Shown here piece by piece: positions 11,670-23,311 of a stretch of DNA of 64,000 nt; the first letter of the stretch is position 1; the number at the start of each line of letters is the position of its first letter. The notes under the pieces were generated by a model that was not told where the DNA came from, did no database searches, and saw nothing but the letters and a program-made list of their open reading frames with translations. Origin of the DNA: Dromaius novaehollandiae. Taxonomy: Eukaryota; Chordata; Aves; Casuariiformes; Dromaiidae. Both the position numbers and the translations under genes were made by a program. Where the stretch lies: the NCBI RefSeq assembly GCF_036370855.1, contig NC_088106.1, positions 35,974,501 through 36,038,500 on the forward strand. Reading direction: 5' to 3'.

Positions 11670-13300
11670 CAGCACTGCGCAGACACCCACATCCAGCACC
11701 TCCCTCGACATCCACCGTGCCATTCCCAGGCCACCCAGCACCACATGGAGCCACAGCCTGGCCGCTTCCCTCTGGAGAAGGACCAGATCAGCAGCTGCAA
11801 AAGAAAGACATACCACGAGGTCTGGCTTGGCATGCCTCCTGGCCTGGTGCAAGAGTCCCAGAGAGCAGAGCCCAGCATGTGATCACCCACATCCCGTCCA
11901 CATTCTTACTAAATCCTATTTCTAGCTCTTTTTTGCGTGGCCGCATTCCCTCTTCTGCACAGCATGTGTGAGCTGCTGGCAACCCTCAAGCTGATCGAGG
12001 TAGCGAGGAGGCTGGGGTGGCTGCAGGAGGGTTTTGCTCCAGTATCACCCCACAGAGCTGGGATCAGGCTCCTGTGCTGTGGCTGTTTCTCTGGGGCACA
12101 CATGGCTCTGGGGGTAAAGAAAGGCCAACAGCATCTCTGGGTTGAGTGGAAATGCCTACTGAGGCTCTGGGCTCACCATGGACTGGTGGAGCGATGCTGA
12201 GCAACTCAAGAGGCTCGCAGAGGGCCTGGGGTCCTGGGGGGCCAATGCAGGACCCTGGGGGCACCAGGACTCACCCACGGCATGTGTTGTGGCATGCGGA
12301 GAACAAAGGGTCTCTCTGCAGTGGGGCACAGCCATGAACCTCCTCTCCCAGCAACTTTCCCAGTGCTAGTTACGGCCCGAATTTGTGTCCTGATTGTGCC
12401 AAGCCTCAGCTTGGATTCACAGCTGATCTGTTCACATATACCGCGGCTTCTCCACAGCTCAATTTCACCTCATTGAGTCTTGGGATGGAGCATCCTCATG
12501 ACCGAGTGGCTTCCCATTGCCTCACCCCACAGATGTGACATGGAGGGATACAGGGGAGGGGGACAGAGGCAGTGGGGTGGTACCCAAGGGACCACAAGGG
12601 GCCTGAGACAGGGAGCAGGAAGCTCTCACCCCATGGGGTCCTTCCTCCCCACCCGTGCTGAGCCTGACCTGTGCTGGAGCCAGGAAGGACAAAATAAACA
12701 TCAGCATCACCTAAACTGCCCTCCTGAGAGTGTAAAATCGGGAGTAAGGCAGAGGGGCCTTAATAATGTCATCCCAATCATGTGGTGGGCAAACCCACCA
12801 CCATCCTCCTCCTACTGATGAAGAAACTGGCACCTTCAGCCAACTCTTACCTGCCCCACCCCAGCCTGGGCAGACTGGGGCTGAGAAGAGGTAGCCCCTG
12901 CACAAGACATGTAGGTATATTAACGAGACTTTGCCTTTAATAAGACTCTTTATTTGAGTTTTTCCACACTAATTTGAGATGGACTAATTATAATGCTCTA
13001 ATTGGATGGTTACTCATGTGATGACAGCAACAGCAAGTCCTTGGCTTGGCCCCTAAAGGGTGCTCCCCTGGGGTACAAGCATGTCTCCTCCTGCCCATCA
13101 CAAGCCTTTGAGCATGATCAGTCAGTGCAGGATGTGGGCAGCCCCTGTTTGGGATCCTGGGGTGTTTCAGGGTCCTGTCAGCATCTGCCTTAGCAACCCC
13201 AGGTGAGATCTCCCCCCTTTCCTGAGGGCTGAGAATTCCCCTCCATCCCTTCTGCCCCTCTGCATCCCCCACACCTCTCCATCCCTGCCTGCCTGCCGGC
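11670..13300. other. Downstream region of the SPATA31-like gene; no other gene recognised
   Basis: No open frame with a recognisable product. AATAAA occurs near 12692 (caaaataaacatc). The composition shifts from GC-rich to AT-rich after about 12900. Confidence 0.45.
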
Positions 13301-13970
13301 CCCTGCCTCCAGCTCTCAGTCAAGCTCTTCTTCATCTCTCTCTCTCCCCATGTGTTCATCCCTTCCCTCTCCATCACCCACCTCCATGCCTCTTCACCTT
13401 CCTCCATCCTGCTGTCTGTGCATCCTTCCTGTCTGCCCTCCATCCCTCTTTTCCTCCCTTCCACTCTCCATCCCTCTGTCTGGCCCTCCATCCACCTCTT
13501 GGGTGTTCCATACTTCTGTATCTCTTTCACACCCTCTGTCCAGCTCCCCCTCCTCTATTCCTCTCTCTGTTTTTCTGTCCACACTTACATCCCTCTTTTC
13601 TACCCTTCTGCTCCCCATTTCTCTGCCCAGCCCTCTGGCCCTCTCTTTCTGACCCTCTGTCCTCCTCTCAGTCTTTCACCTTTTGCAGCCATCTGTCTGC
13701 TTCTCCATGCCTCTCTTTCCTCTTTTCTCTCTCTGTCCAACTCCCCCTCCCTCTTGTCCTCTCTCTGTTCCTCTGTCCACCTCTACATCCCTCTTTTCCT
13801 CTCTTCTGCTCCCCATTCTCTGCCCAGTCCTCTGTCCCTCCTTCTATCCCTCTGCTCAGCTCCCTGTCTTTTTGTCTGGGTCTCCATCCTTCCCTTTCTT
13901 TCTCCATCTCTCCTTCCAGCTCTCTATCCCTATCGCTCTCTCCCCATCCCTCTGTCTGGCTCTGGCAGTC
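13300..13970. repeat. Long pyrimidine-rich tract with internal duplication
   Basis: About 650 bp of almost pure C/T on the plus strand (CCCTCTGTCC, CCATCCCTCT and variants). The block at 13530-13640 is repeated, imperfectly, at 13731-13840: the shared order is gctccccctcc, tctctctgtt, tctgtccac, acatccctctttt, ctgctccccat. This makes it a degenerate higher-order repeat of about 200 bp. The ORFs over it are low-complexity artefacts. Confidence 0.8.
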
Positions 13971-15215
13971 CCTGGCACCACGGAGCAGAGATCCTGGGGA
14001 GGGGCTGGGGGTGCTGGCTTACAGCTGGGCTGCTGGTGTGATGGAGCTGATCCTGGGGCACTTGCCCACCTGGGCGGGGTTGGAGGAAGAGTCTGGGCAG
14101 GATGATTGGGGCCAGATTGCTCTTCATCACCCACAAAGATATACCACGGCTCTTTCTTTCTCTTCCTCTTGTAAAGCAAAGAGCCAGATGTCTAATTTGG
14201 AGTAACGTTACATGAATAACACACAATCAACCTGCGCCTGTAACCAAGCAGTACCTGAGATGTCCTGCTCTAGGGCATTATTTTCAATGACATATTTACA
14301 TGGTAATTTAAAACATTCAGCAGAACTACAAGCACATTTTAGAAAAGAAAGTCTCAAGTAAAAAAAAATTTTTTAACTTTGTTTCACAGGAAAATCTTGA
14401 ACAAAAATCTGAAGAACCACTTTTGACTGGTTTTGATGGTAATTTTAATGCTTGGATAATATATTTTGAATTTTAATGGTTAGAATTGTTTTGATGATGT
14501 TTATCTGTTGGTTTTGATGCTAAGTTGTGGGGTTTGATGGTAAGTTTAGTCTGAGCATTGCAGGCTTCTGTCAGTAAGCTCTGCATCTGAAAGACAGAGA
14601 GGAAGTGATGTCATTCCCTGTCATGATACTCAGCATAAAACTATCTGGCTGAGGGTTTGATTTCTAAACAGCAAAGGCTTGAACCTCCAAACAGCTTGAT
14701 CTGCTCTGAGGCTACAGGAACAAACTCGCTCGAGAGGGAGGCTTCCAAAACCCTTACATGAAAACTGACTGTATTCCAGTTTTCTGCTAAGAGTGGTGTA
14801 CTGTACAGAGGATTAGGATAAAACTACCTGCTTTAATAGCACATGGTAGACCTTAGCTAAGTGAAATCTGGTGGAAGTCTCACCTAGAGGTTTAGCATGA
14901 TGGTTTACCAATGATTTTCCAGTCAAGCTGAAGAAAAGGAAAGACATGAGAAACACCCAGTAATCATGGAAAAACTGCTGATTATGCTGTAATCCTTGCT
15001 TATTTGTAATTCTTCTCTCAGTGTTTATCTTTGGACTTCTTTTCCTTCTTGACTTTATTTTTTTTTCATTTTTGATCACCTGAAAGCTCTTTCTCTATCT
15101 CTCTGTGATTTTTTCCCCTATTTTGGCTTCACTCCCCTCCGCACAGGTATGCTTTCTTTTTCTGTTTCTTTGTCAGTCATTTTTCTGGGAACAGCCCTCA
15201 GAGTTTGAATGAACC

Positions 15216-15903
15216 TGTTGTCCGAAAAGCGGATTCGTTGCCCGGTGTGCAATGAGCCAATAATTACACACTCAGGAGAGACCTTTATTTATTTATTTCA
15301 GAGTTGCGCAAGCCTGGGTGCTCGGTGGTTTTCCACAAATCGAGCACACCCCCCCCCCCCCCAAATTTTCAGGTAGCATTTATACAATCAAATTTTCCAT
15401 ATTTGTGACTTCCTTCCTCTTATTGCCATATTTGTGACTTCCTTCCTCTTTTACACTGATTGGTTAATGATTTCCTCACATTTCCCTGGGTCCCACCCCT
15501 GCTTCTCAAGGTCCTGGTCAATTAATTAACACTGCCCCAGCTGGGTCAGTAGGTGTTATCTTCCAAGGCCCTGAGGAAGAAGACATAATCCAGACCCCTT
15601 AATCATCACTGTTTTAACAGTGAGAGGAAGCTTTTTACTTCCCAAGGTCTTGGCGCCCAAACAGGCCTTATTTCTCAGCCTTAGCATCCTCCCTTTCGGA
15701 GAGTGGGGCACAGGAATGCAGACTGCTTGTAACTCCCTTATCTTTCCAGCCTGCACCAGCTCTGAGGCCTTTTCTTAACGAACTAGGAGCGCAGCCTAAG
15801 GCTTCAGCAAATTTAGTTACTTATGCTAAGCAAGTGTGCGGCTACTCATGCTAAGCAAATTCTATCTAAGATAGAAGTTATCCAAATCTACCTACTTCGA
15901 ACA
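15216..15903 (-). mobile_element. Solo LTR, TGTT...AACA type
   Basis: Read on minus it begins TGTTCGAAG and ends CGGACAACA. It contains AATAAATAAATAAA followed by a U5-like segment and a poly-G/C slip (about 15348-15362). The segment from about 15640 to 15835 matches the LTRs at 18.4-19.7 kb and 40.7-41.5 kb (gcggcctaaggcttcagcaaa, catgctaagcaa). No clear target-site duplication is visible. It lies inside the USP42-like last exon. Confidence 0.7.
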
Positions 15904-18371
15904 TTCTTTCTGAGCTTCTCAGGGTTGTCTTGTAACAAACCCACACAGGTGGAAGTACCTGGCTTTCATGAGAAGATTTTTCAGATTGCTGCTGAGGCAC
16001 CGAACAACGATGTGAGGCTGCTCTGCGGCTGCTGGAGTGGTGCACATCTTCTCTAGAGAGTGGATGGTGAAGCCCTCTGCTTTTGTAAGAATCCTTACAA
16101 GACCCGTTGCTGTAAGTGTGACTTGATTTGTCAAAGTCCTTATCACAATCAGACAACTCTCTGCCACCTGTCATTACAGAAGAGGAATGGTGATCACTGT
16201 AGCATCTGCACTGTTCCCATCTCCATGGTTCACCTTGACAGGATCTTTCTCTGCTCCAAGCTCGCTCTCTTTTGGAATGAGTACAGCAATTCCTGTCTTG
16301 TTCTGTTCTTCTTCTCTTTCAGGATCTGAAAACAGGACATTTTCCAAAGCTTCTGCCATTATCAGGGATGTTTCTTTCATTATCAGAAGAGCTATACATG
16401 CTTTCATTTCAATAAACCTGCTCATGGCAATTTTGCTGCTTTGTTTCCACCACGCAAGAGCACCCCTCCTGTGAGAACGACCATCTGTTCTGCTTCCATT
16501 TTGCTTGTCCTGCTCTCCAGAGACAGTGTTCTCTCTTCCTTCTGTAGTGCTCTTTGTGAGTTTTTCTACAGTGTTTTTTCTTATCTGTATAGTTATTTTG
16601 TAATTATCTACTTCTCAGATAACTAGATAGATAACTAGATAATTGAGGACTATTATGTACTTCTTATCTACGTAGCTATTAGAAATGTCCTTTGTATCTT
16701 GGCATGTATCATCTGTGGTATCCAGAGACACAAGATTTTTAGAAGTATGTTCAATGTCACAGAGGAAGTTTGCCCTAATATCTCTTCAGTCTCTGATGTA
16801 CAAAAGGTTTTCTTTCAAAATAAGTCCAGTTTCTTCTGATCTTCTAGGTTTGCCTTTGTCCCCACTGCCTTCAAACTCACACTGCCCAAGCAATTCATCC
16901 TCAGTGTCCAAGGATCATTTCCTGACCTTGTGCTGACCTTTGGTATCGGGATGCACATTACCAGCTTTTATTATAAGACTTTCAGCAACTTCTTTGTTGG
17001 TGGAAATTGTTTCAGAATCTGACTGGATAAAAAGACTCTCAAGATCACAGCTCAAGGTGGTAGGAACTCTTCTGGATTCTTCACAGACAAGCGGTGCTTC
17101 CATCACTACAGTTTCCATAAGAGCATCAGTCTCAGAATATTTTTGAGGTCCAGAGAAAATGCACAAAACAAAAATGCCTTCACATTCAGTGAAGTGAAAA
17201 AGAGGAAAGAAGAATGCAGAAAGTATAGACAGGATGACAAAATGAAGAGAAAAAAAATCTATGTAGAAGCCCAAGTTTTCAGTGAGGCATCAGCCACATG
17301 TTTTTAATATCCAATTAATAGGTTGCAGTGCTGATCGCTAGTTCTGTTCATAACACTACGTGCAGTGTGGAATTCTCTCAACTGATTTAAATCTTCCCAT
17401 TAAATAGTGTCAGTAGAGAGATAAACCCGTGCTAACCTCATATAAAATCTTACTTTAATCAAAGCATACTTATTTTACCTTATTTCCTTGGACAAGCTGT
17501 TAAATAGGCTGCCTGTGAGGGATTATAAGATTCTCTCTTGAGCGACTGGAGGCAAAGCTATAGGCATCTGTAATTAAATTATACAAGGTAACAGGCAGGA
17601 AGGTACTGTTGGGAGTAGAAAACCACTATTTGCAAAATTTCTACATTAGGTGTTAAATACGGAAATTTACACTCCCCCTTCCCAAAACAGAGTTCATGAA
17701 GATCTCATGTATTATTATCTCAGCTAAGCTTTTCTAAAGTTGACAAGTTCTAATATATCAGCTGTGTTCTGTAAATTCTAATTGGTTAATGACACAAAGC
17801 GCTACAGTGAAATGTGTGCTGTGTATTTTCTCAGTACTTCGCCTGGATTAGGAACATGATAATAATCCTGAATACTGAATACATCATTGGTGAGAAATTT
17901 TAGATGCAACCAACACAACTCCCTCTTCCCAGCAATCCATTTGTTTTAGAAAAGAAAATCTCAGAAGCTTTAGAAGGTTGGATGTGGCAAGTGGAATCAT
18001 GAAGTTTTACTCCATTTTTTTTTAGATTCATTATCTAAGCTAATAGCACCATGGAGTGACTCAGTTTTGGGTTACTCAGGCTGGCATCTTTCTTCTTCAG
18101 AACTCTGACAGGAAGAATGGGAAATCTTCAACACATGGACTACCTTCCAAATCACAATTCCATTTGAAGGTATTGCATTGCATTTCCTTTCTGCTGAGCT
18201 CTTTGAGTCCTTCTCATTCTTTTCTGAAGATTCTGCACCATAAGGGACCATGTTGTAAGAAGTCAAGGGAGACAACAAGAATTTCATCAGCAGCTTCTTG
18301 TTTGGAGATGTTAGTAGCAATTGACATGGTGGATGCATCTGAGCTAGACTCTGCTGCAGAAGAGTTTGCAA

Positions 18372-19660
18372 CTGTGTGTCACAGCCCGAAAGCAGTCGTT
18401 TAGGACGACTTCCCTCTCCTTGGGACCAACAACCAAGTTCGTGATGCTCTTGGACTGAACTAAGGTGAAATGATGCCAGCCAACCAATCAGTTTTATGAT
18501 TTATTAATACAAAAGACAAGGCATGTGGCTAAATATGATAACTCGATGATGGCTACCTTAACTAGATAAACAAGTCCCGTGCCACACGATTTGAACAGAT
18601 CTTATAAACTTTCATCAAAAGAGAGGAAGGAGAGAGACAGAAAGAGAGAGAGAAAGAAAGAGAGATCACCACCCGTGGATCCAGCGGTGTCTCATTGGTC
18701 CTCTTCACCCTGGGTGTCTTGGAAAAGTTCAGGGCCAAATCAAGGCAAATTAAATAAATAAATTGTAATGACGCGCGTGCAGTAATTGCAGCTCGAGCTG
18801 GGTGCCTCCGAAGAGGGACCACAAATAAAGAAATCCCTGGGCAATTATAACTTTCCAGTCTAAGCTCTCCACCCCTCACGCCGTAATTCAGACCAATAGT
18901 AATATTCAGGTCTGGGGTCCCATGCTGCTCATTGGGTCTCATCACTGTCCCTAGGCAGGCTGTTTATCTTTCCTGTTGCGGTTTCTGCTGACAGAGGTGT
19001 CTTCATTCCTTGGGTCCCACCCTTGTCTCTCAAGGTCCTGACGACCGGGAGATAGTAATTCCAGCAATTAACACTGCCCCAGCAGTGACAGTAGGTGTTA
19101 TCTCCCAAGGTCCTGACAAGGGGGAGATAGTCCAGACCCACCCCCACCCCAATTAACACTGTTTCAGCAGTGAGAGGAGGCTTTGTTTCCCAGGGTCCTG
19201 GCGCCCAAGCAGGCCTTATTTCAAAGCCTTGACCTCCTCCCTCCCGGAGTGTGGGGCACAGGAATGCGGACTGCTTGTAACTCCCTTATCTTTCCAGCCT
19301 GCACCAGCTCTGGGGCCCTTTCTCACTGAACTAGGAGTGCGGCCTAAGGCTTCAGCAAATTTAGCTGCTCATGCTAAGCAAGTTTTATGGAAGTTGTGCT
19401 AAGCAGCAATAATTTACACTCCAGGTCCAAAAGTCTCTGCCTGATCGTGGTCTGGTTTTTCGCAGGCTCGGTGTGTCCTGAGTGGTCGCAGGGAGACCAT
19501 TTCGGGGTTGCAGCAGCTCCGTCCTGTTTCCGCTGGGAACAGATGGCTTGTTCGGGGTTATGGTTTCCTGCAAAATCTGCAATGTGCGCAGCAAGGCTTT
19601 CACCTTATGTACCAAGAAACGTTTAAGGCAAAAATTCACTCATCTGTCCGCCACACTGTG
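18372..19660 (-). mobile_element. Solo LTR with perfect 5-bp target duplication, inserted in an exon
   Basis: The LTR is 18377-19655 (1279 bp), TG...CA on both strands. CTGTG duplicates it exactly at 18372-18376 and 19656-19660. Removing the LTR and one CTGTG leaves the host exon in frame, with residues flanking the site matching USP42 (PSST next to ANSS). The middle (about 18740-19410) is homologous to the 3' LTR of the 40.7-45.7 kb ERV, so the families are related, but the ends and length differ. Confidence 0.85.
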
Positions 19661-19916
19661 GATGAAGGAACAGGCTTGTTTAGATCCTCATCCACCACAG
19701 CACTGCTAAAACAGTCAGGCTGAGACAGTTTGATGTGCAGGCAGTTTGTTATGAAGTGATCTTTTGTTTTTCTGAGGGATCAGCAAATAAAGGCCTGGTA
19801 ATTGCCTAGTTTTGAACACAAGCTGTTGGTGGAGCCGAAGAAGGCCTTTCTAGGGTGACAGCAATGGTATTTGGATCTTCTTTTAGGGGTTCATTTCCAT
19901 TTAAATGACTTGATTT

Positions 19917-21441
19917 CTGCATTTAAAAAGAAGAGATTGCAAGATGGATATATGCAAACACACAGCTTTTAAAATCCCCAAACAGAACACTCTCCTACTA
20001 GATATCTCTACAAACGGCCTCGACACCTAGATAGAAAAAAGCCACCCTGCTTTAATTATATATGCAAGTCCAACAAGTGTGGTTAATTTCTACATTCAGG
20101 TTTCTGCATATTGGTATCAAATGAGGACCATTCTTGAAACCCTACCCAAACAGCTCAACATGGATTAAAGCTATTCCAAAATATATATGTTTTTCTCCAT
20201 TAAACATTCCCTGAAAACCCTGGAATAACTGTTCTTATGCTCAGGAAGGAGACAGTTTGGTTTCACTGTCTCAGCTAAAGTGAAACTACTAAAACTAAAA
20301 CAAATAATCTCTTTTTTTAATGTTTTAAGCATTGGTAAGATCCACTTAAAATGTATCAAGAGGATATTTATCAGAGCTGTAGGAAGCTGAGCTGGAAGCA
20401 GCACTGCTGCAAAATTTAGCATTAGCTACTATTTGGATGATTCTGGTTGCAGCATAAGGGCTGTGAAGAAAGCTGCAGTGAGGGAGAGAAAATAAAACTC
20501 AGATGCTAAAAAAAAACAAATCCACTACTAATTTGGTATCATTATCTGTTGCTTTGCCCCCAAATCACCTTAACCATACAAGGAGGAAGCCATGGTCATG
20601 TAAATCTGGCCTGCTTACTACTGGCCCCCTGCTGACCAAAGAATGGATGGGGATAAGACAGTGCTGCTGATAACTAAAAGGCACATTCTCCAAGTGTGAA
20701 ATCATAATGTCTTGGTAAACAATCGCGCTCTTAGCTTAGAATTGTTCTTTCAGCCCACTCTGGAGTTAAATCCCATTCAAGATAATGGTCTTACTACTAT
20801 ATCTATCCCCTTCAGAGCAATAACTCGTCTTTATACTATCTATGGTATTAATTCCTCCTCCTTCCTAAATTAGCCAATGACAGAGAGTAGATATGCAGCA
20901 ATTCACACAAGTGTAGCAGTTGAAAGCCAAGCGATTAAAGATAATGACATGGGGAATTTCAGATAAGACAAATGAATTATTCAAATAGTAATTTTCTCCT
21001 TGGACAGGAAGAAAAATACTTACGAGAAGAAGAAGAAGAAGAAGAAGAAGAAGAAGAAGAAGAAGAAAGTCAGTAGCAGGAAAGTAAATGTATTCTGAAC
21101 ACATTTTAATACTTGTTATTACCTGATATTAAAAAGTAAATAAGCTTGCTGACTGAGAACCATTTTGATTTCACAAAAGACTACAGAGGCATCATTCATC
21201 TCATATCAAAGTCTACCAGCAGCCTGCAAATAAAAGCAGCCATGTCTTCAGAGGAACTGCACACTTTCTAAATGAAAACACAAAGAGAACTCTTCAGAAC
21301 AGAGAATACACCAAAAAAGATCAAATTAAACATGAAATAAAACCTTTTTCCCTAAAAGCAGTGGTTACCAGTAAAGTTTTCATGCAAGTACCTCCTCACC
21401 AGCACAGAGCTCACCCTGTTAGAAATGAAATTGTTATTTAC
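19917..21441. other. Intronic part of the USP42-like pseudogene; GAA microsatellite
   Basis: AT-rich sequence without a recognisable exon. The expected exon following the catalytic-His exon was not found here. An (AGA)n microsatellite lies at about 21024-21068. Confidence 0.5.
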
Positions 21442-21582
21442 CTTTGTGTAGCAGAAATAACGTCCTGCATGACTACTGACACCTCTATATACCAGGACTG
21501 CATATAAGGCATAGAGGAGTGGTTCTCCAACGGATTGAGATGCGTATGTTCGAAGATCCAGATACTCAGGATATTTCACATC
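21442..21582 (-). pseudogene. USP42: USP42-like catalytic-histidine exon, His changed to Arg
   Basis: 141 bp, exactly 47 codons, phase 0 at both ends. The acceptor is ctctttag and the donor GTAAATAA. It reads [17 protein letters not shown], then [16 protein letters not shown], then [12 protein letters not shown], matching the USP signature-2 exon of USP42. The last residue of the G-H-Y motif, the general-base histidine, is Arg (CGT, 21460-21462). A single A-to-G change of CAT would produce it. The exon is otherwise fully open, the best-preserved part of the gene. Confidence 0.85.
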
Positions 21583-21982
21583 CTAAAGAGAGACCAAGAA
21601 GACGCAACAATTATCCTGAAATACTTTATGAAATAGCCTGATAAAAACACATCAAAGAACACAGACTAGAAGTACTTAAATGTATTTACTGGTTCACTAA
21701 AAAGAGGTCCTCCCAATAAACAACATGGAGTAATTTCAGTTGCAGAGAACTGTTCTCTGCAAAATCAGCTTTCATAGCAGACTATATGTTTACCATCACA
21801 TGAACTTTATTGTTGCCAGAAGAGAAAAAAGAAATACTTATTGCAGTGATTTTCCTTTGATATCTTCAGTCTACAGTTATTGTCTGTAGATATTAACAAC
21901 TTTTAGAAGACTATTCTGCTTTGGGAAATCTCCCATTCCAAGAAGACAAAGTTGCACTACAATTTTACATATATATATACAC

Positions 21983-22080
21983 CTTGCTAATCTTCCCACC
22001 AGTGAAAGCTGCAAATCTTTTCAGAGATATTGTGAGATGTATTGTAAATCTCTTTGATGCAGGAACCATCTCTTTTACAC
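21983..22080 (-). pseudogene. USP42: USP42-like exon (SKRFTIH...[13 protein letters not shown])
   Basis: It encodes [11 protein letters not shown] followed by [15 protein letters not shown], nearly identical to the USP42 segment just before the catalytic-His exon. It is short of about five residues between the two blocks. The acceptor (tttttaag) and donor (GTGTAT) are plausible. The 5' end does not keep the expected frame. Confidence 0.75.
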
Positions 22081-22187
22081 CTTAAAAACAAGCACAACCA
22101 ATTTTTTAAAGTATCTTTTTTTCCCCAAAAAGAGTCAAACCAGTTTTGATGCCTCACACATGCCTATGCTATTTGAGTGATACTTAC

Positions 22188-22260
22188 TTGCACTTTTCTT
22201 TTCATAAATCCATATGCTGCATTTCACATTTGCTAATTCAGAGAAGATGGCAGGATAGAA
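22188..22260 (-). pseudogene. Putative USP42-like exon with strong splice sites
   Basis: 73 bp with an acceptor ttttgtag and a donor GTAAGT. The open frame includes ELANVKCSIWIYEKKSA. It lies between exons of the USP42-like pseudogene, in the place of the exon ending YKCS, but the residue match is weak. It could be a coincidental exon. Confidence 0.3.
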
Positions 22261-23311
22261 CTACAAAACAAAGCATTGAGAACATCATCTTTTGACAGAC
22301 CATCTATTTTTATTATGCCAGAAAGTAAGGCTTACCACCAACTCATAATGTAGCAGGAATCTCTCCCTAGAGCGGATGACCACAATGTTACACAAGGCAG
22401 CACTTCTTGTGCTTTCAAAGAGGTGTCAAGAATGGAAGGCATGAATAGTGATGATAAAATGTGTTTTTCTCTAGGCAATAGAGCTGGATAAGTCTGTGTA
22501 TTATAAGCAAATTCTGCATAATTCACAAATATCAAGGTATTGCTGAAGTCTTGACTCACAGGAATAGTTCCATGTTCTGGCCATTGCTCTTATCTGCAAC
22601 AGAGGAGAAAGCTCTGGCTGACATAAGAACATCAAGAAGCATTCCAGAAAGAAAACAGCAGTAGAAATCCTGTTAATGAATTTCAGAGAAATAATTCTGA
22701 GAACTAAATAGCTCATGCAAATGATTAACACCCCCCCCTCCCAAGCGAAACACACAAAGCACATTTTTCCATCAAAACTGTGTCTGTGTTACTCCCTTCT
22801 CCCAGGCTCACAGGAGCTGCAGGCAGCGGCACGTTCAAGCCCTGGCCTGGAGAGATGCAGAAGGAGCTGTTTGGCCCCAGCTCAGAGAAATCTTGGGAAA
22901 GGAGAGCCAGAGAAGGCTTGACAACTGATTTCTTCCTGGTTTCTTCTGCCCTTCCAATAAATACTTGCTTGGATATAATTTTGGCAGCAATACTTGTGAG
23001 ATTTTTCACCCATCATATTTACAACTCTCCCTCACCCTTCTCCCCACACACACACACACACACACCTCCCCCTCCATCAGGGATAGTCTCATCCTCTCAC
23101 TTCATTTTTTTATGCACTTACAGAAGTTAATCATAAATGGATTACCAGTTAACGTTGTAAGGTTGTTGATCAGTAGCTGCTTGTGTTGTGTCTTTTTGTT
23201 TGCCAGAGTGCATTGAAGGTGTGAAACAGTATGCTGGCTTATAAGTGCTCCTGATCTTTCAGTAAATCAGTGCATAACGAGATCTGAATTCCTTTGTTTG
23301 ACTTTCCTTTT

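Larger units (their letters stand above)
14930..19916 (-). pseudogene. USP42: USP42-like long last exon, broken and LTR-interrupted
   Basis: Begins after an acceptor cttctttttaaatgcag. Blocks in USP42 order are SSHLNGNEPLKEDP, KQKITS, LNKPVPSST (then the LTR at 18377-19655), ANSSAAESSSDASTMS, NMVPYGAESSEKN, and near 15.0 kb a lysine-rich KKEKKSKDKH. A TAG replaces the Trp after VQN near 19.8 kb, and there are frameshifts and further stops. Coding-like stretches at 16.2-17.3 kb (for example DLESLFIQSDSETIS and EALENVLFSDPEREEE) belong to the fast-evolving middle. A second LTR cuts the exon at 15216-15903. Confidence 0.7.

Noticed and set aside
13352..14041. 229-codon plus ORF and its minus-strand counterparts
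   Set aside because: Low-complexity pyrimidine tract; the Ser/Leu/Pro translation is an artefact.
20100..20160. Plus-strand WYQM-like codons, suggesting the missing USP exon
   Set aside because: Wrong strand relative to the USP42-like gene, and the neighbouring residues do not match.
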